Assembly: GCA_946401865.1 (NCBI GenBank)
Contig: CAMIVO010000015.1
Span: forward strand, 1-37,078
Origin: an uncultured Clostridia bacterium
GTDB taxonomy: Bacteria; Bacillota; Clostridia; TANB77; CAG-508
Direction: 5' to 3'
DNA: 37,078 nt
A program made the translations under genes and the position numbers. Shown piece by piece: positions 7,351 through 14,867 of the stretch (position 1 is its first letter; each line of letters opens with the position of its first letter). Under the pieces are notes generated by a model. It worked only from the letters and a program-made list of their open reading frames with translations, was not told where the DNA came from and did no database searches.

Positions 7351-8892
7351 CTAATTCACATCATTTTTTTGTATTATTTTTTGCAAAGCTTTATAAGTAT
7401 CTTGAGATAAAAGATCTTTACTAATTATTTTTCCATCTAATTTAGTGATTTTATAGGCATTAACAACAGTTCCATTAGATCCATATTGCTTTATTTTCTC
7501 TTGGCCGATTTCTAGGCTAGAATCATGTTCATATATAATTTCTGGTTCTGTAACAGATATAACCTCTGTTTCAATATTTATTGAATATTCTGTTTCTTCT
7601 TTTATACCAAGAATTTTACATGTTACTATTCCGTTATCTACATTTAGTTCTATTTTTATTGGATAAGAACGATTATTTTGAAATTTTAAATCCTTGGCTC
7701 CATAAACAACAGTTGCATCTTTTCCTGCTGGAAGATAAGATGTTATAAATTGATGATTATGTCTTTCTGTAACATTTAAATTAGCTATTATTGCGGTGTC
7801 ATACAAAGTCGAAGAAATTTGACATATACCTCCACCAATTCCATCAACAACCTGACCATTAGAATATACTTTGGCTTCTGTATAGCCTTTATCTATTGTA
7901 CGTGCACCAACTATTTTATTATAAGAAAATACTTCACCAGGAGAAAGGATAGTTCCATTGATTTTTTCAGCAGCTAATTCTAAATTATTTGCTCTATTTG
8001 TATTTGTAACATTATATTTGGTGGTAAAAATGGCTATTGTATCTTGAAAAATATCAATATCTAAATTGTTTATTGTTACTGTTGGATAAATATATTGTAA
8101 AGGTATAATATATTCTTCTTTATTTTCTTTTAAAATATTTTTCGCCAATTCTTTATCAAAGGAAACACCAATTACTTCTGAGTGGATTTTCAAAGGATTT
8201 TTTTCATAATATGCATTTTGCATATCTTTATGTATTTCGGTATAAATTTTATCAATGTCTAATATTTCGGGCGTTGCATCTTTTGATGATAAACATACTA
8301 TATTGTCACTTTGAATTAAATTTTGCAGGCAGGTATTTAAAGTAGTTGATGTGGATTCTTTATCTATAACTTTTCCAGGATTGCCAGAAGTTAAAATTAA
8401 ATTATTATTATCAATATAAAAGCTACTTTGTATTAGTTTATCTGGTAAATTAGAAGACAAGTTGTCTAATGTGGCAGAAAGTTTATCATTATTTAAATTA
8501 ATTTCTAAATTTATGTTTTTCTTATTAAAATATAAATTTATGATTTCAAAATTACTTTTAAAAATATTACTGTTTCTTCCAATATTAAAAGCTTTATTTA
8601 CCGCATCTGATATATTATAATTAATTTCTAAATTTTCAAAGGTAGATGAGCCTATTGTTTCGTTATTATTTATATAATTAATATTATTAGATGATTTTGC
8701 ATTAATAATACTAGTAAGATGTGTTTTTGCTTCTTCTTTAGTCATATTTGAAATATCTATATTATTTATTGATATATTTTTCAAAATTTTGTTGTTGTTA
8801 ATATTAATTAAAGAAAATAATACTGAGAAGACAAGTAATAAAAATAAAATGATTAAAAATACACTAATAACAAGCTTTTTTATATGTTTCAT
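7351..8892 (-). CDS. VanW family protein with C-terminal G5-like region
   Basis: 513 residues. An N-terminal membrane anchor (about 9-30) is followed by a region resembling the peptidoglycan-binding domain that precedes VanW (about 35-290). The VanW domain lies at about 300-430 (LSPGEVFSYNKIVG, GGGICQISSTLYDTA, RHNHQF). A G5-like tail follows to the end (IGQEKIKQYGSNGTV). It is therefore an extracytoplasmic cell-wall-associated protein; the biochemical role of VanW domains is not settled, and this type is common in Clostridia without vancomycin resistance. The ATG has GAGG 8 bases upstream. It stands alone, divergent from the gene at 9056, with the tRNA-Lys gene just downstream on the same strand. 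Nothing is truncated. Confidence 0.88.
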   Translation of the reverse strand: MKHIKKLVISVFLIILFLLLVFSVLFSLININNNKILKNISINNIDISNMTKEEAKTHLTSIINAKSSNNINYINNNETIGSSTFENLEINYNISDAVNKAFNIGRNSNIFKSNFEIINLYFNKKNINLEINLNNDKLSATLDNLSSNLPDKLIQSSFYIDNNNLILTSGNPGKVIDKESTSTTLNTCLQNLIQSDNIVCLSSKDATPEILDIDKIYTEIHKDMQNAYYEKNPLKIHSEVIGVSFDKELAKNILKENKEEYIIPLQYIYPTVTINNLDIDIFQDTIAIFTTKYNVTNTNRANNLELAAEKINGTILSPGEVFSYNKIVGARTIDKGYTEAKVYSNGQVVDGIGGGICQISSTLYDTAIIANLNVTERHNHQFITSYLPAGKDATVVYGAKDLKFQNNRSYPIKIELNVDNGIVTCKILGIKEETEYSINIETEVISVTEPEIIYEHDSSLEIGQEKIKQYGSNGTVVNAYKITKLDGKIISKDLLSQDTYKALQKIIQKNDVN

Positions 8893-8989
8893 TTGTTTAC
8901 CTCACATATTAAAATATTATCATATAACTTTGTAATTGTAAAGTAATATTTTTGTAACATAAATGTAATATAAAATTTTAAAAAAAATA

Positions 8990-9018
8990 TTGATTAATGT
9001 AAAAAAATGTAATATAAT
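8990..9018 (+). promoter_or_regulatory. Promoter of the starch-binding-module gene
   Basis: TTGATT (8990-8995), 17-base spacer, TATAAT (9013-9018), followed by the gene start at 9056. Confidence 0.75.
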
Positions 9019-9055
9019 CTAAAAAGCTAAAGACAAAGAGGGAGTGTATGTTAAA

Positions 9056-9526
9056 ATGGAATTAACAAAAAACATATTTTTTAATACAGATAAATTAGTT
9101 GAAAATAGTAATGTAAAAATATCATATACAGGAAAATTTTATCAAGAGAATTGTAATAAAGTTACTATTCATTATGGTTTTGGTGAAAATTGGGATAATG
9201 TTAACGATATTGAAATGATAAAAACTGAACTTGGATTCCAATGTGAAATCTCGCTTTTAGAGGGGGATACATTTGGAATTTGTTTCAAAAACGAAAATGA
9301 TGAATGGGATAATAACAATGGAGTTAATTATGTATTTCCTCTTGAGAAAGTATCTCAAGAATTAATTGTTTTAGAAGATGAACCAAAATCTATAGGATTT
9401 GCAAGGCCACTTAGAAAAACATATTTATGGAGTAAAAAAATAAAACTTGCAGTATATAAAATAATAACATATCTACCTAAAATAATATCAGGAAATTACA
9501 CCAAAAAAGCAAAAAATAATAATTAA
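9056..9526 (+). CDS. Small protein with a CBM25/CBM53-type starch-binding module
   Basis: 156 residues. Residues about 10-95 match the starch-binding module pattern of CBM25/53: KVTIHYGFGENW, a D-x-x-M-x-K segment, and the ending DEWDNNNGVNYVF, whose aromatic and Asn residues form the glucan site in the family. The C-terminal about 40 residues are basic and partly hydrophobic. There is no signal peptide, catalytic domain or linker, so the module is probably intracellular, perhaps bound to storage glycogen; that role is inferred. The start at 9056 is taken as ATG about 11 bases after GGGAG. An in-frame GTG at 9044 would overlap that Shine-Dalgarno sequence. It has its own promoter (8990) and a strong terminator (9533). 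Confidence 0.72.
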   Translation: MELTKNIFFNTDKLVENSNVKISYTGKFYQENCNKVTIHYGFGENWDNVNDIEMIKTELGFQCEISLLEGDTFGICFKNENDEWDNNNGVNYVFPLEKVSQELIVLEDEPKSIGFARPLRKTYLWSKKIKLAVYKIITYLPKIISGNYTKKAKNNN

Positions 9527-9532
9527 TAAAAA

Positions 9533-9560
9533 ATCCACAGATTAAGAATAATCTGTGGAT
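9533..9560. terminator. Bidirectional intrinsic terminator
   Basis: Perfect 12-bp stem ATCCACAGATTA with its inverse around an AGAA loop. A-rich and T-rich flanks on the two sides let it serve both convergent genes (ends at 9526 and 9573). Confidence 0.92.
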
Positions 9561-9572
9561 AATTTTTTATTT

Positions 9573-10307
9573 TTAGGCAATTGACCAACCACCATCAACA
9601 CTTATTATTTGCCCAGTAGTATAATCATCATCGATAAGCCATTTTACACAATTAGCAATAGAATGAGATTTACCAATTTTATTTAGAGGTATTTCATTTT
9701 TTATATTTTCAACTGTTTCGATAGAATAATGTTTATTCATATCTGTATCTATATATCCAGGTGCAATTGAATTAACTCTAATGTTTGATGGGCCAAGTTC
9801 CTTTGCTAAGGATTTTGTAATTCCATCAATACCTGCTTTAGTAGCAGAATATAAGGCGGCACAAGAACCACCTGTTAATCCGTATATCGAAGAAATATTA
9901 ATAATACATCCATTTTTATTGTGAATCATAGAAGGAACAACTTCTTGAGATACACAGAATACCGAATATAAATTTACATTTATAATTTTATTCCAATCCT
10001 CATCTGTAATATCTTGAAAAACTTTTTCTTGATCTATTCCCGCATTATTAACAAGTACATCAATTTTTTTGTATTTATTTAAAATATAATTTATCATATT
10101 AGATACTTCTTTTCTTTGAGATACATCTGCTTGATAAATTTCAAGATTTAAATTTTCTTTATTTGCAATTTCTTTTAAAGAATTTGCCATATCAATACTT
10201 TTATTATAATTTGCTATAACTGTATGTCCTTCCTTTGCTAAAGTATATGCAATTTCTCTTCCTATTCCACGAGAAGCACCTGTAACTAATACTATTTTAT
10301 TCTTCAT
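9573..10307 (-). CDS. Short-chain dehydrogenase/reductase, FabG-like
   Basis: 244 residues, the usual length of classical SDR enzymes. It has the NAD(P)-binding TGASRGIG (residues 9-16), NNAG (87-90), and the catalytic S140, Y153 and K157 (YSATK). The substrate loop region PGYIDTDM and the C-terminal SVDGGW ending are typical of 3-oxoacyl-ACP reductase (FabG) paralogues. The substrate cannot be fixed from sequence; because no other fatty-acid genes are nearby it may be a separate SDR rather than the main FabG. The start has an excellent AAAGGAGA 6 bases before the ATG. It is transcribed alone, downstream of the tRNA operon. Confidence 0.85.
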   Translation of the reverse strand: MKNKIVLVTGASRGIGREIAYTLAKEGHTVIANYNKSIDMANSLKEIANKENLNLEIYQADVSQRKEVSNMINYILNKYKKIDVLVNNAGIDQEKVFQDITDEDWNKIINVNLYSVFCVSQEVVPSMIHNKNGCIINISSIYGLTGGSCAALYSATKAGIDGITKSLAKELGPSNIRVNSIAPGYIDTDMNKHYSIETVENIKNEIPLNKIGKSHSIANCVKWLIDDDYTTGQIISVDGGWSIA

Positions 10308-10345
10308 TAAAAGTCTCCTTTAATTCACCATTTAATTTAGAGTAT

Positions 10346-10384
10346 AAAAAAAGCCAATAATTAAGAGTTTTCTCAAAACCATTG
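10346..10384 (-). terminator. Probable terminator of the tRNA operon
   Basis: Just after the tRNA-Thr CCA end, the minus strand has a partly paired hairpin (CAAT...ATTG, with inner GTTTT/AAAAC) followed by seven T. The stem is imperfect. Confidence 0.45.
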
Positions 10385-10390
10385 ACAATT

Positions 10391-10700
10391 TGGAGCCACT
10401 TGTCCGAATCGAACGGACGACCTACTGATTCATACCACTACAATTTTCATTGCCATAAATTAATTATGTTTGCGGTCTGGACTTTCTCTTTACCATAGTT
10501 AAAAACTTTAGGTACATCGTATAAAGTCTCTACACTTGAAAATTACTTTTCTAGCTCGGGATTAACATATAACAATTACTTAGTCTTCCCCGAATTAGCG
10601 ATGTCCACTTTATAAGTTTCCTTATAAAGGTGCAAGATAGTTCAAAATAAATCTTATTTCTCCCACAAGTCAGTTGCTCTACCAGCTGAGCTAAAGTGGC
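10391..10700 (-). tRNA. tRNA-Thr(TGT) interrupted by a group I intron
   Basis: The exons are 10700-10665 (36 nt) and 10430-10391 (40 nt, with CCA). Joined, they give a complete 76-nt tRNA: acceptor GCCACTT/AAGTGGC, D arm GCTC/GAGC, anticodon stem ACTGA/TCAGT, and T arm GTCCG/CGGAC with TTCGATT. The anticodon loop CTTGTAA has TGT (Thr, ACA) and matches the loop of ordinary Firmicute tRNA-Thr. The break lies directly 3' of the anticodon, between positions 36 and 37. Without splicing this gene cannot give a functional tRNA. It is the last of a Lys-Glu-Thr operon. A scan that does not allow introns would miss it. Confidence 0.93.
10431..10664 (-). ncRNA. Group I self-splicing intron in tRNA-Thr, 234 nt, no ORF
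   Basis: The full core can be folded by eye on the minus strand. P2 has arms TTTATAAG/CTTATAAA closed by a GAAA tetraloop (about 10632-10605). P3 is ACATCG (10604-10599) with CGATGT (10519-10514). P4 is TTCGGG with CCCGAG. P6 is GAAAA/TTTTC with a GTAA loop. P7 is GACTTT (10528-10523) with AAAGTC (10485-10480). P8 is TACC/GGTA plus AGTT/AACT. The Q, R and S consensus stretches are recognisable (AATCCCGAG; GTAGAGACT; AAGAGAAAGTCC). The 5' exon ends in T and the intron ends in G, as required. Small size and tRNA anticodon-loop location resemble the group IC3 introns of bacterial tRNA genes. P1 is the only helix I could not pair convincingly. Confidence 0.9.
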
Positions 10701-10719
10701 GTGTTCCTTATTAAATTAT

Positions 10720-10794
10720 TGGTGACCCCTACGGGAATCGAACCCATGTCTCCGCCGTGAAAGGGCGATGTCTTAACCGCTTGACCAAGGGGCC
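10720..10794 (-). tRNA. tRNA-Glu(TTC)
   Basis: 75 nt with encoded CCA. Acceptor GGCCCCT pairs with AGGGGTC, and the T arm is ATGGG...CCCGT with GTTCGATT. The anticodon loop CTTTCAC gives TTC (Glu). It is the second gene of the Lys-Glu-Thr operon, 20 bases before tRNA-Thr. Confidence 0.95.
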
Positions 10795-10822
10795 ATAAAA
10801 CGAATATATAAATATATTCGTT

Positions 10823-10898
10823 TGGTGAGCTATCCGCGACTCGAACGCGGGACAACTTGATTAAAAGTCAAGTGCTCTACCACCTGAGCTAATAGCCC
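10823..10898 (-). tRNA. tRNA-Lys(TTT)
   Basis: 76 nt with encoded CCA. Acceptor GGGCTAT pairs with ATAGCTC, the anticodon stem is CTTGA/TCAAG, and the loop CTTTTAA gives TTT (Lys). It is the first gene of the tRNA operon. Confidence 0.95.
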
Positions 10899-10931
10899 AT
10901 CACCAGTCTGCTTTTAAACAGAACATTGATT

Positions 10932-10960
10932 ATTTTACTATGTTTTATAGAATTTGTCAA
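10932..10960 (-). promoter_or_regulatory. Promoter of the tRNA operon Lys-Glu-Thr
   Basis: Minus strand TTGACA (10960-10955), 17-base spacer, TAAAAT (10937-10932), about 33 bases before tRNA-Lys(TTT). The consensus -35 and optimal spacing are typical of stable-RNA promoters. Confidence 0.8.
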
Positions 10961-11009
10961 TACTTTTTGCGAAAAATGTTGAGAAAATTTTAAAATTTGT
11001 ATTTAAAAA

Positions 11010-11192
11010 TTATTTATTTAACATTTCAAGTACTTCATTAACATCAATTCCGTGTACTTCACAAGCCTCTTCTAAAGTTTCTCCAAGTGCTGCAGGGCAT
11101 GATAAGCAATGCATTCCTACTTCTAATAATATATCTGCTTTGTCTGGAGCTTGTTCTAAAATATCTCCAATTATTGTGTCTTTATCAAACAT
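11010..11192 (-). CDS. DUF1858 redox-disulfide domain protein
   Basis: 60 residues, the whole of a DUF1858 domain (hybrid-cluster-protein-associated disulfide domain). FDKDTIIGDILEQAP is followed by the CxxC of GMHCLSCPAALGETLEEAC and a helical end. The paired Cys suggest a small cytoplasmic thiol/redox protein; the partner is unknown. The ATG at 11192 is chosen because AAAGGAG stands 9 bases upstream; the frame extends further up without any RBS. It is a single gene between the tRNA operon and the divergent T4SS operon. Confidence 0.85.
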   Translation of the reverse strand: MFDKDTIIGDILEQAPDKADILLEVGMHCLSCPAALGETLEEACEVHGIDVNEVLEMLNK

Positions 11193-11310
11193 GATATTCT
11201 TCTCCTTTCTTTTACTGAAACATAACATTATTTTATCACAAATTTGAAAAAAAGTATAGACAAAATGAAAAAAAGGTGATATATTATGTAACTGCAAGGT
11301 GGTGAATGAC

Positions 11311-11478
11311 ATAAAAAATTTAATTAATTTATTCTTTATAACATTTATTATTAATTTTTTTATAACATTTTATTCAATCTATAATTTTTTAGATTTCGGA
11401 ATTTTTCAAAAAAAACAAGGTATTAAATTAAATATTAAAAAAGATGACTTGTATTTAGAAAGGAAGGATAGAAAATAA
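11311..11478 (+). CDS. Small membrane protein, first gene of the T4SS-like operon, ATA start
   Basis: A 55-residue frame too short for routine gene finding. One hydrophobic segment (about residues 3-25, rich in Phe/Ile) is followed by a basic, hydrophilic tail. The Shine-Dalgarno AAGGTGGTG (11296-11304) is one base off the perfect AAGGAGGTG. At the correct distance (8 bases after GGTGG) the frame has ATA, not ATG. In-frame GTG codons at 11299 and 11302 lie within the Shine-Dalgarno itself, and the ATG at 11306 is in another frame and meets a stop after one more codon. Its stop overlaps the next gene's ATA start as ATAA. Function is unknown; position suggests a T4SS accessory protein. Confidence 0.55.
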   Translation: MKNLINLFFITFIINFFITFYSIYNFLDFGIFQKKQGIKLNIKKDDLYLERKDRK

Positions 11479-13157
11479 AAAGATTTATTTTTTGTACTTT
11501 ATTTTTAGGTATTTCAATTTTAATTGTTTCAAAATTATTCTATCCAATTTATACTGCAGAAGAAATTATTATTTCATATGGAATAAAAGCAATAGATATT
11601 TGCAACTCAAATGTAAAATTATGGACATTTATTAAAACATTGTATTTGATTGTATTTTTTTCGTCTAATTTTATTTATAGTACGTTATTATATAATAAAT
11701 TTTTTTACAAAGAAAAAAAACCAATTCAAATAAAGAATCAAAACAAAGAAGATATAAGTAATTTAAAATTATTAATTGGTTATGACGAAAACGAAAAACA
11801 AGATATTATTTTACCCGAATCTGGATTATATCAAAATTTTTTAATTACAGGAACAATAGGTTCTGGAAAAACAAGTTCTGCAATGTATCCTTTCACAAAT
11901 CAATTATTAAAATATAACGCAACTAATCCGCAAAATAAAATTAGTATGTTAATTTTAGATGTAAAGGGAAATTATTATGAACAAGTAAAAAAATATGTTG
12001 AAAAATATAATTTAAATGAAGATTTAATTGTTATAGAATTAAATTCCAATATAAAATACAATCCATTAGATAAACCTAATTTAAAACCCACGGTTTTAGC
12101 AAATAGATTAAGAACAATTTTAGAATTATTTTCAGAAAATAATTCTGAAAGTTATTGGTTAGATAAAGCTGAACAGGTTTTACAAGAGTCAATTAAATTA
12201 TGTAGAATTTATAATAATGGATATGTAACATTTCAAGAAATTCACAAATTAATAACAATTGATGGATATTATAAAGAAAAAATTTCTATCATTAAAGATA
12301 TGTTTTTAAATTCTGAATTAAACCAAGAGCAAGTATTTGAATTAAATAGTGCTTTAGAATTTTTTCAAAAAGAGTTTACAAATTTAGATTCAAGAACCCT
12401 ATCAATATTAAAATCAGAAATAACAAGAATAACAAATACTTTTGTATCCGATTATTCTGTTTTAAAAACCTTTTGTCCTAAAAAAGAAGAATTAACTTTT
12501 AAAGGTTTTGGAGAAGTTATAGAAAAGGGGAAAATAGTTGTTTTAAATATGAATATTGCAGAATATAGAAATTTATCAAAAATAATTGCTGCATATTTAA
12601 AATTAGATTATCAAACAGAAGTAATGATAAATTTATCAAAGGGAAAACAAAAAACTACTGCATTTATATGTGATGAATATGCTGAATATGTAACAAAAAC
12701 AGATAGCGAATTTTTCTCTTTAAGTAGGGAAGCTAAATGTATAAATATTGTTAGTACCCAAAGTTATTCATCTATAAAAAATACATTAAAAGATGATACA
12801 GCTGTTAAAGTAATTTGTCAAAATTTAATAAATAAAATTTGGTTTAGAACAGATGATATATTTACAATTGAGGAGGCCCAGAAACAATTAGGAAAAGAAG
12901 AAAAAGAAAAAATATCTAAAAATATTTCGGAAAATGCAAAAGAAACAAAATATAATTATCTAACTAAATCTTTTATAAACAAAGACTCAAGTATTTCTGA
13001 AAGTGTAAATTTATATACTCAAAATGATTATGTTTATGATACAAATTTTTTTACACAAGAACTACAAACATTTACAGCAGTGGGATTTTTATCTGATGGA
13101 AATAAAATTTTAAAGCCTAGAAAAATCAGATTATATCCTTACTTTAAATATAAATAA
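11475..13157 (+). CDS. VirD4/TraG-type T4SS coupling ATPase, apparent ATA start
   Basis: 560 residues counting from ATA at 11475. Two N-terminal membrane helices (about 4-22 and 50-75) precede the P-loop ATPase: Walker A TGTIGSGKTSS (about 124-134) and Walker B AFICDEYAEYV (about 394-404), with the TraG-like STQSYSSIK motif. Coupling proteins pump DNA or proteins into a type IV channel. The frame is closed by TAG at 11469 and has no ATG, GTG or TTG before 11640, which would delete both membrane helices. AAAGGAAGG ends 7 bases before ATA, so ATA is the best start. It is the second gene of an operon with pilin-, VirB6- and PrgI-like genes; no relaxase is nearby. Confidence 0.85.
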   Translation: MKRFIFCTLFLGISILIVSKLFYPIYTAEEIIISYGIKAIDICNSNVKLWTFIKTLYLIVFFSSNFIYSTLLYNKFFYKEKKPIQIKNQNKEDISNLKLLIGYDENEKQDIILPESGLYQNFLITGTIGSGKTSSAMYPFTNQLLKYNATNPQNKISMLILDVKGNYYEQVKKYVEKYNLNEDLIVIELNSNIKYNPLDKPNLKPTVLANRLRTILELFSENNSESYWLDKAEQVLQESIKLCRIYNNGYVTFQEIHKLITIDGYYKEKISIIKDMFLNSELNQEQVFELNSALEFFQKEFTNLDSRTLSILKSEITRITNTFVSDYSVLKTFCPKKEELTFKGFGEVIEKGKIVVLNMNIAEYRNLSKIIAAYLKLDYQTEVMINLSKGKQKTTAFICDEYAEYVTKTDSEFFSLSREAKCINIVSTQSYSSIKNTLKDDTAVKVICQNLINKIWFRTDDIFTIEEAQKQLGKEEKEKISKNISENAKETKYNYLTKSFINKDSSISESVNLYTQNDYVYDTNFFTQELQTFTAVGFLSDGNKILKPRKIRLYPYFKYK

Positions 13158-13203
13158 TTAATTTAAAGATTTAAAAACAAGATATGGAGGGAAGATTAGA
13201 GAT

Positions 13204-13542
13204 ATGAAAAAAACAAAAATAAAATTTTATATAAATAATATATTAATATTATCATTTACTTTTTTAATTTTTACATTAGTTAATAACACCTTGGGATTAG
13301 GTACACCTAAACTTGTAAGTACAATGGAAAAGGCTTTTGAAAACATAGAATCTTGGCTTATAAAACTTGCAACACCAATGGCCGCAGTAGCTGTTGGTTC
13401 AGGTTTATTTATGCAAAAATTCAGTTTTGGGGACGAAGAAAAAATAAGAAGTGGAAAGAAATTAGTTAAGACAGCACTTTTTTCATATGTATTTATTTTA
13501 GCAATAGATTTAGTACTTTCAGCAATTCAATCTTTAATATAG
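13204..13542 (+). CDS. VirB2/TrbC-like T4SS pilin-type protein
   Basis: 112 residues. A hydrophobic N-terminal segment (about 10-30) looks like a signal or first helix, with a soluble stretch TPKLVSTMEKAFENIESW. Two further hydrophobic helices (about 52-70 and 88-108) are separated by a short charged loop (GDEEKIRSGKK). This topology and gene position fit VirB2/TrbC-like small membrane subunits of Firmicute T4SS; sequence alone does not prove a pilus. Normal ATG start after GGAGGGAAG. The next gene begins within about 10 bases. Confidence 0.65.
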   Translation: MKKTKIKFYINNILILSFTFLIFTLVNNTLGLGTPKLVSTMEKAFENIESWLIKLATPMAAVAVGSGLFMQKFSFGDEEKIRSGKKLVKTALFSYVFILAIDLVLSAIQSLI

Positions 13543-13551
13543 GATGTGATA

Positions 13552-14431
13552 ATATATTTGGAAAATTCAACTGAAATGACAACAAATATTATAAATACAA
13601 TAAATGAAATTTTTGCAAATTTATTTTCTTCTATAGATAATAGTTTGTATGAAATTTTGGATAATCTAGTTTTTATTAATTCTGAAGTTCTAACAGATAA
13701 ATATTTTTATAAAATATTTGGAACAACATCAAATAATGGAATTTTATTAATAGCAAATTCTTTATTAATAGGATTTATTTTATATTATTCAATTAAACTC
13801 ATGATGTCTAATTTTACGTATCAAAGAACTGAAAATCCGCTTCAATTTATATTTAAATGTATAATTTTTGGAATATGTATGAATAGTAGTTTTTTTATTG
13901 TTGAACAAATAATAAATTTAAATTTTAATGTGTGTTCAATAATTAAAAACCTAGGGGAAGATATGTTTCGGAAAAAGTATTTGTTTTACAGAATTGATAA
14001 ATAATATAAATAAAAATCTTGCAATGGATACTAATAAAATAAACATTTTTTCATTAGATGGAATAATTAAAGGTACTTTAACAGTTTCATTATTAAATTT
14101 AGTATTTTCTTATTCTTTAAGATATGTAATGATAAAAATACTTATACTACTTGCACCATTTGCATTTTTATCATTAACAATGGAAAATACAGCACATTTT
14201 TTTAAATCTTGGTATAGAAATATATTTTCATTATTATTTGTTCAAATAATTGTGGCAATTGTTTTGTTATTACTATTTTCTATGGATTATTCAAAAGCAA
14301 ATTTGTTAAATAAATTTATTTATCTGGGTGGTATTTATGCTCTAATAAGAGCAAATTTAATTGTAAAGGAACTTGTTGGTGGAATGTCAACAACTGTACA
14401 GTCTGGATTATCAAGGTTTAGAATAAAGTAA
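13552..14431 (+). CDS. VirB6/TrbL-like T4SS membrane protein, +1 frameshift at CGG
   Basis: A polytopic inner-membrane protein of about 292 residues with some six hydrophobic helices, the position and profile of VirB6/TrbL channel subunits. The zero frame from the start meets CGG at 13969 and stops at 14002-14004. Dropping one base (the C at 13969) continues as FGKSICFTELINN and through LRYVMIKILILLAPFAFLSL and VGGMSTTVQSGLSR to 14431. The start is uncertain: AGGATGTG at 13541-13548 acts as Shine-Dalgarno and overlaps the GTG at 13546. ATA at 13552 or TTG at 13558 are the in-frame options. The reading may be real +1 recoding, a pseudogene or a sequence error. Confidence 0.7.
13969..13971 (+). 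other. In-frame CGG, +1 frameshift site (VirB6-like gene)
   Basis: Codons read GAT ATG TTT CGG AAA; removing the C gives TTT GGA AAA AGT and restores the frame. Here, and only here among the three sites, an SD-like AGGGGA lies about 10 bases upstream, and the P-site TTT could re-pair as TTC. Confidence 0.6.
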
Positions 14432-14455
14432 AAGGATATATGAAAGGAGAGAATA

Positions 14456-14737
14456 TTGAAATTTATTTTTCCACAAAATTATAAATTTAATACAAAATTA
14501 TTTGGAATATTCGATGCTCAAACTGCACTAGTAAGTGCGGTTTGGGCTGGAATAATGTATTTAGTGATAAATTTTATTTTTAAAAGTTTATATTTAAAAA
14601 TATTTTTATTTATAGTAACAGTTTTTCCATTTGTAATTTTTAGTATTGTAGGTTTTAATGGAGAAAATATAATTAATGTAGCAACATATATGGTTAAGTT
14701 TATTACAAGGCGAAAAATTATGTTTTATGGGAAATAA
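14456..14737 (+). CDS. PrgI/VirB3-like T4SS membrane protein
   Basis: 93 residues with the pattern of PrgI/TcpE/VirB3-like proteins: a short N-terminal FPQNYKFNTKLFG stretch, two adjacent membrane helices (about 25-65) and a basic amphipathic end (MVKFITRRKIMFYGK). These proteins sit with VirB4 in the secretion channel. The start is TTG, with AAAGGAG 6 bases upstream. In other systems the virB4 ATPase gene comes next; here it is absent. Confidence 0.75.
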   Translation: MKFIFPQNYKFNTKLFGIFDAQTALVSAVWAGIMYLVINFIFKSLYLKIFLFIVTVFPFVIFSIVGFNGENIINVATYMVKFITRRKIMFYGK

Positions 14738-14867
14738 AAGTAAAGAAAATGATTAGAGGAGGGCAAAGTTGTAAAAAAATCAATCTGATAATTTACAAAA
14801 ATAAAAAGAAAGTCATTTATTTTATAACTTTCCAAAAAATATATTGTTAAAGAAAAGGTTTTAATAA
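14738..14867 (+). pseudogene. Region where virB4 would be expected; no intact gene
   Basis: A strong GGAGGG (14758-14763) stands 7 bases before GTA AAA AAA TCA ATC TGA, a frame without a normal start that ends after five codons. A 33-codon frame from ATG at 14749 spans the same stretch but its start lies upstream of the Shine-Dalgarno. A weak GAAAGT/ACTTTC hairpin follows. It looks like the left-over start of a lost gene; nothing identifies it as virB4 apart from operon order. Confidence 0.35.

Noticed and set aside
10391..10700. Two partial tRNA fragments or a tRNA pseudogene
   Set aside because: The two pieces join into a perfect cloverleaf with a standard Thr loop, and the intervening sequence has a full group I core.
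13960..13971. Ordinary P-site slippage as the general cause of the three shifts
   Set aside because: TTT-to-TTC re-pairing works only at the VirB6-like site; AAT and ATT before the other two CGG codons cannot re-pair well after +1 movement.
14749..14850. 33-codon ORF from ATG after the PrgI-like gene
   Set aside because: The ATG precedes the GGAGGG site and has no RBS; product unrecognised. Kept only as part of a possible gene remnant.
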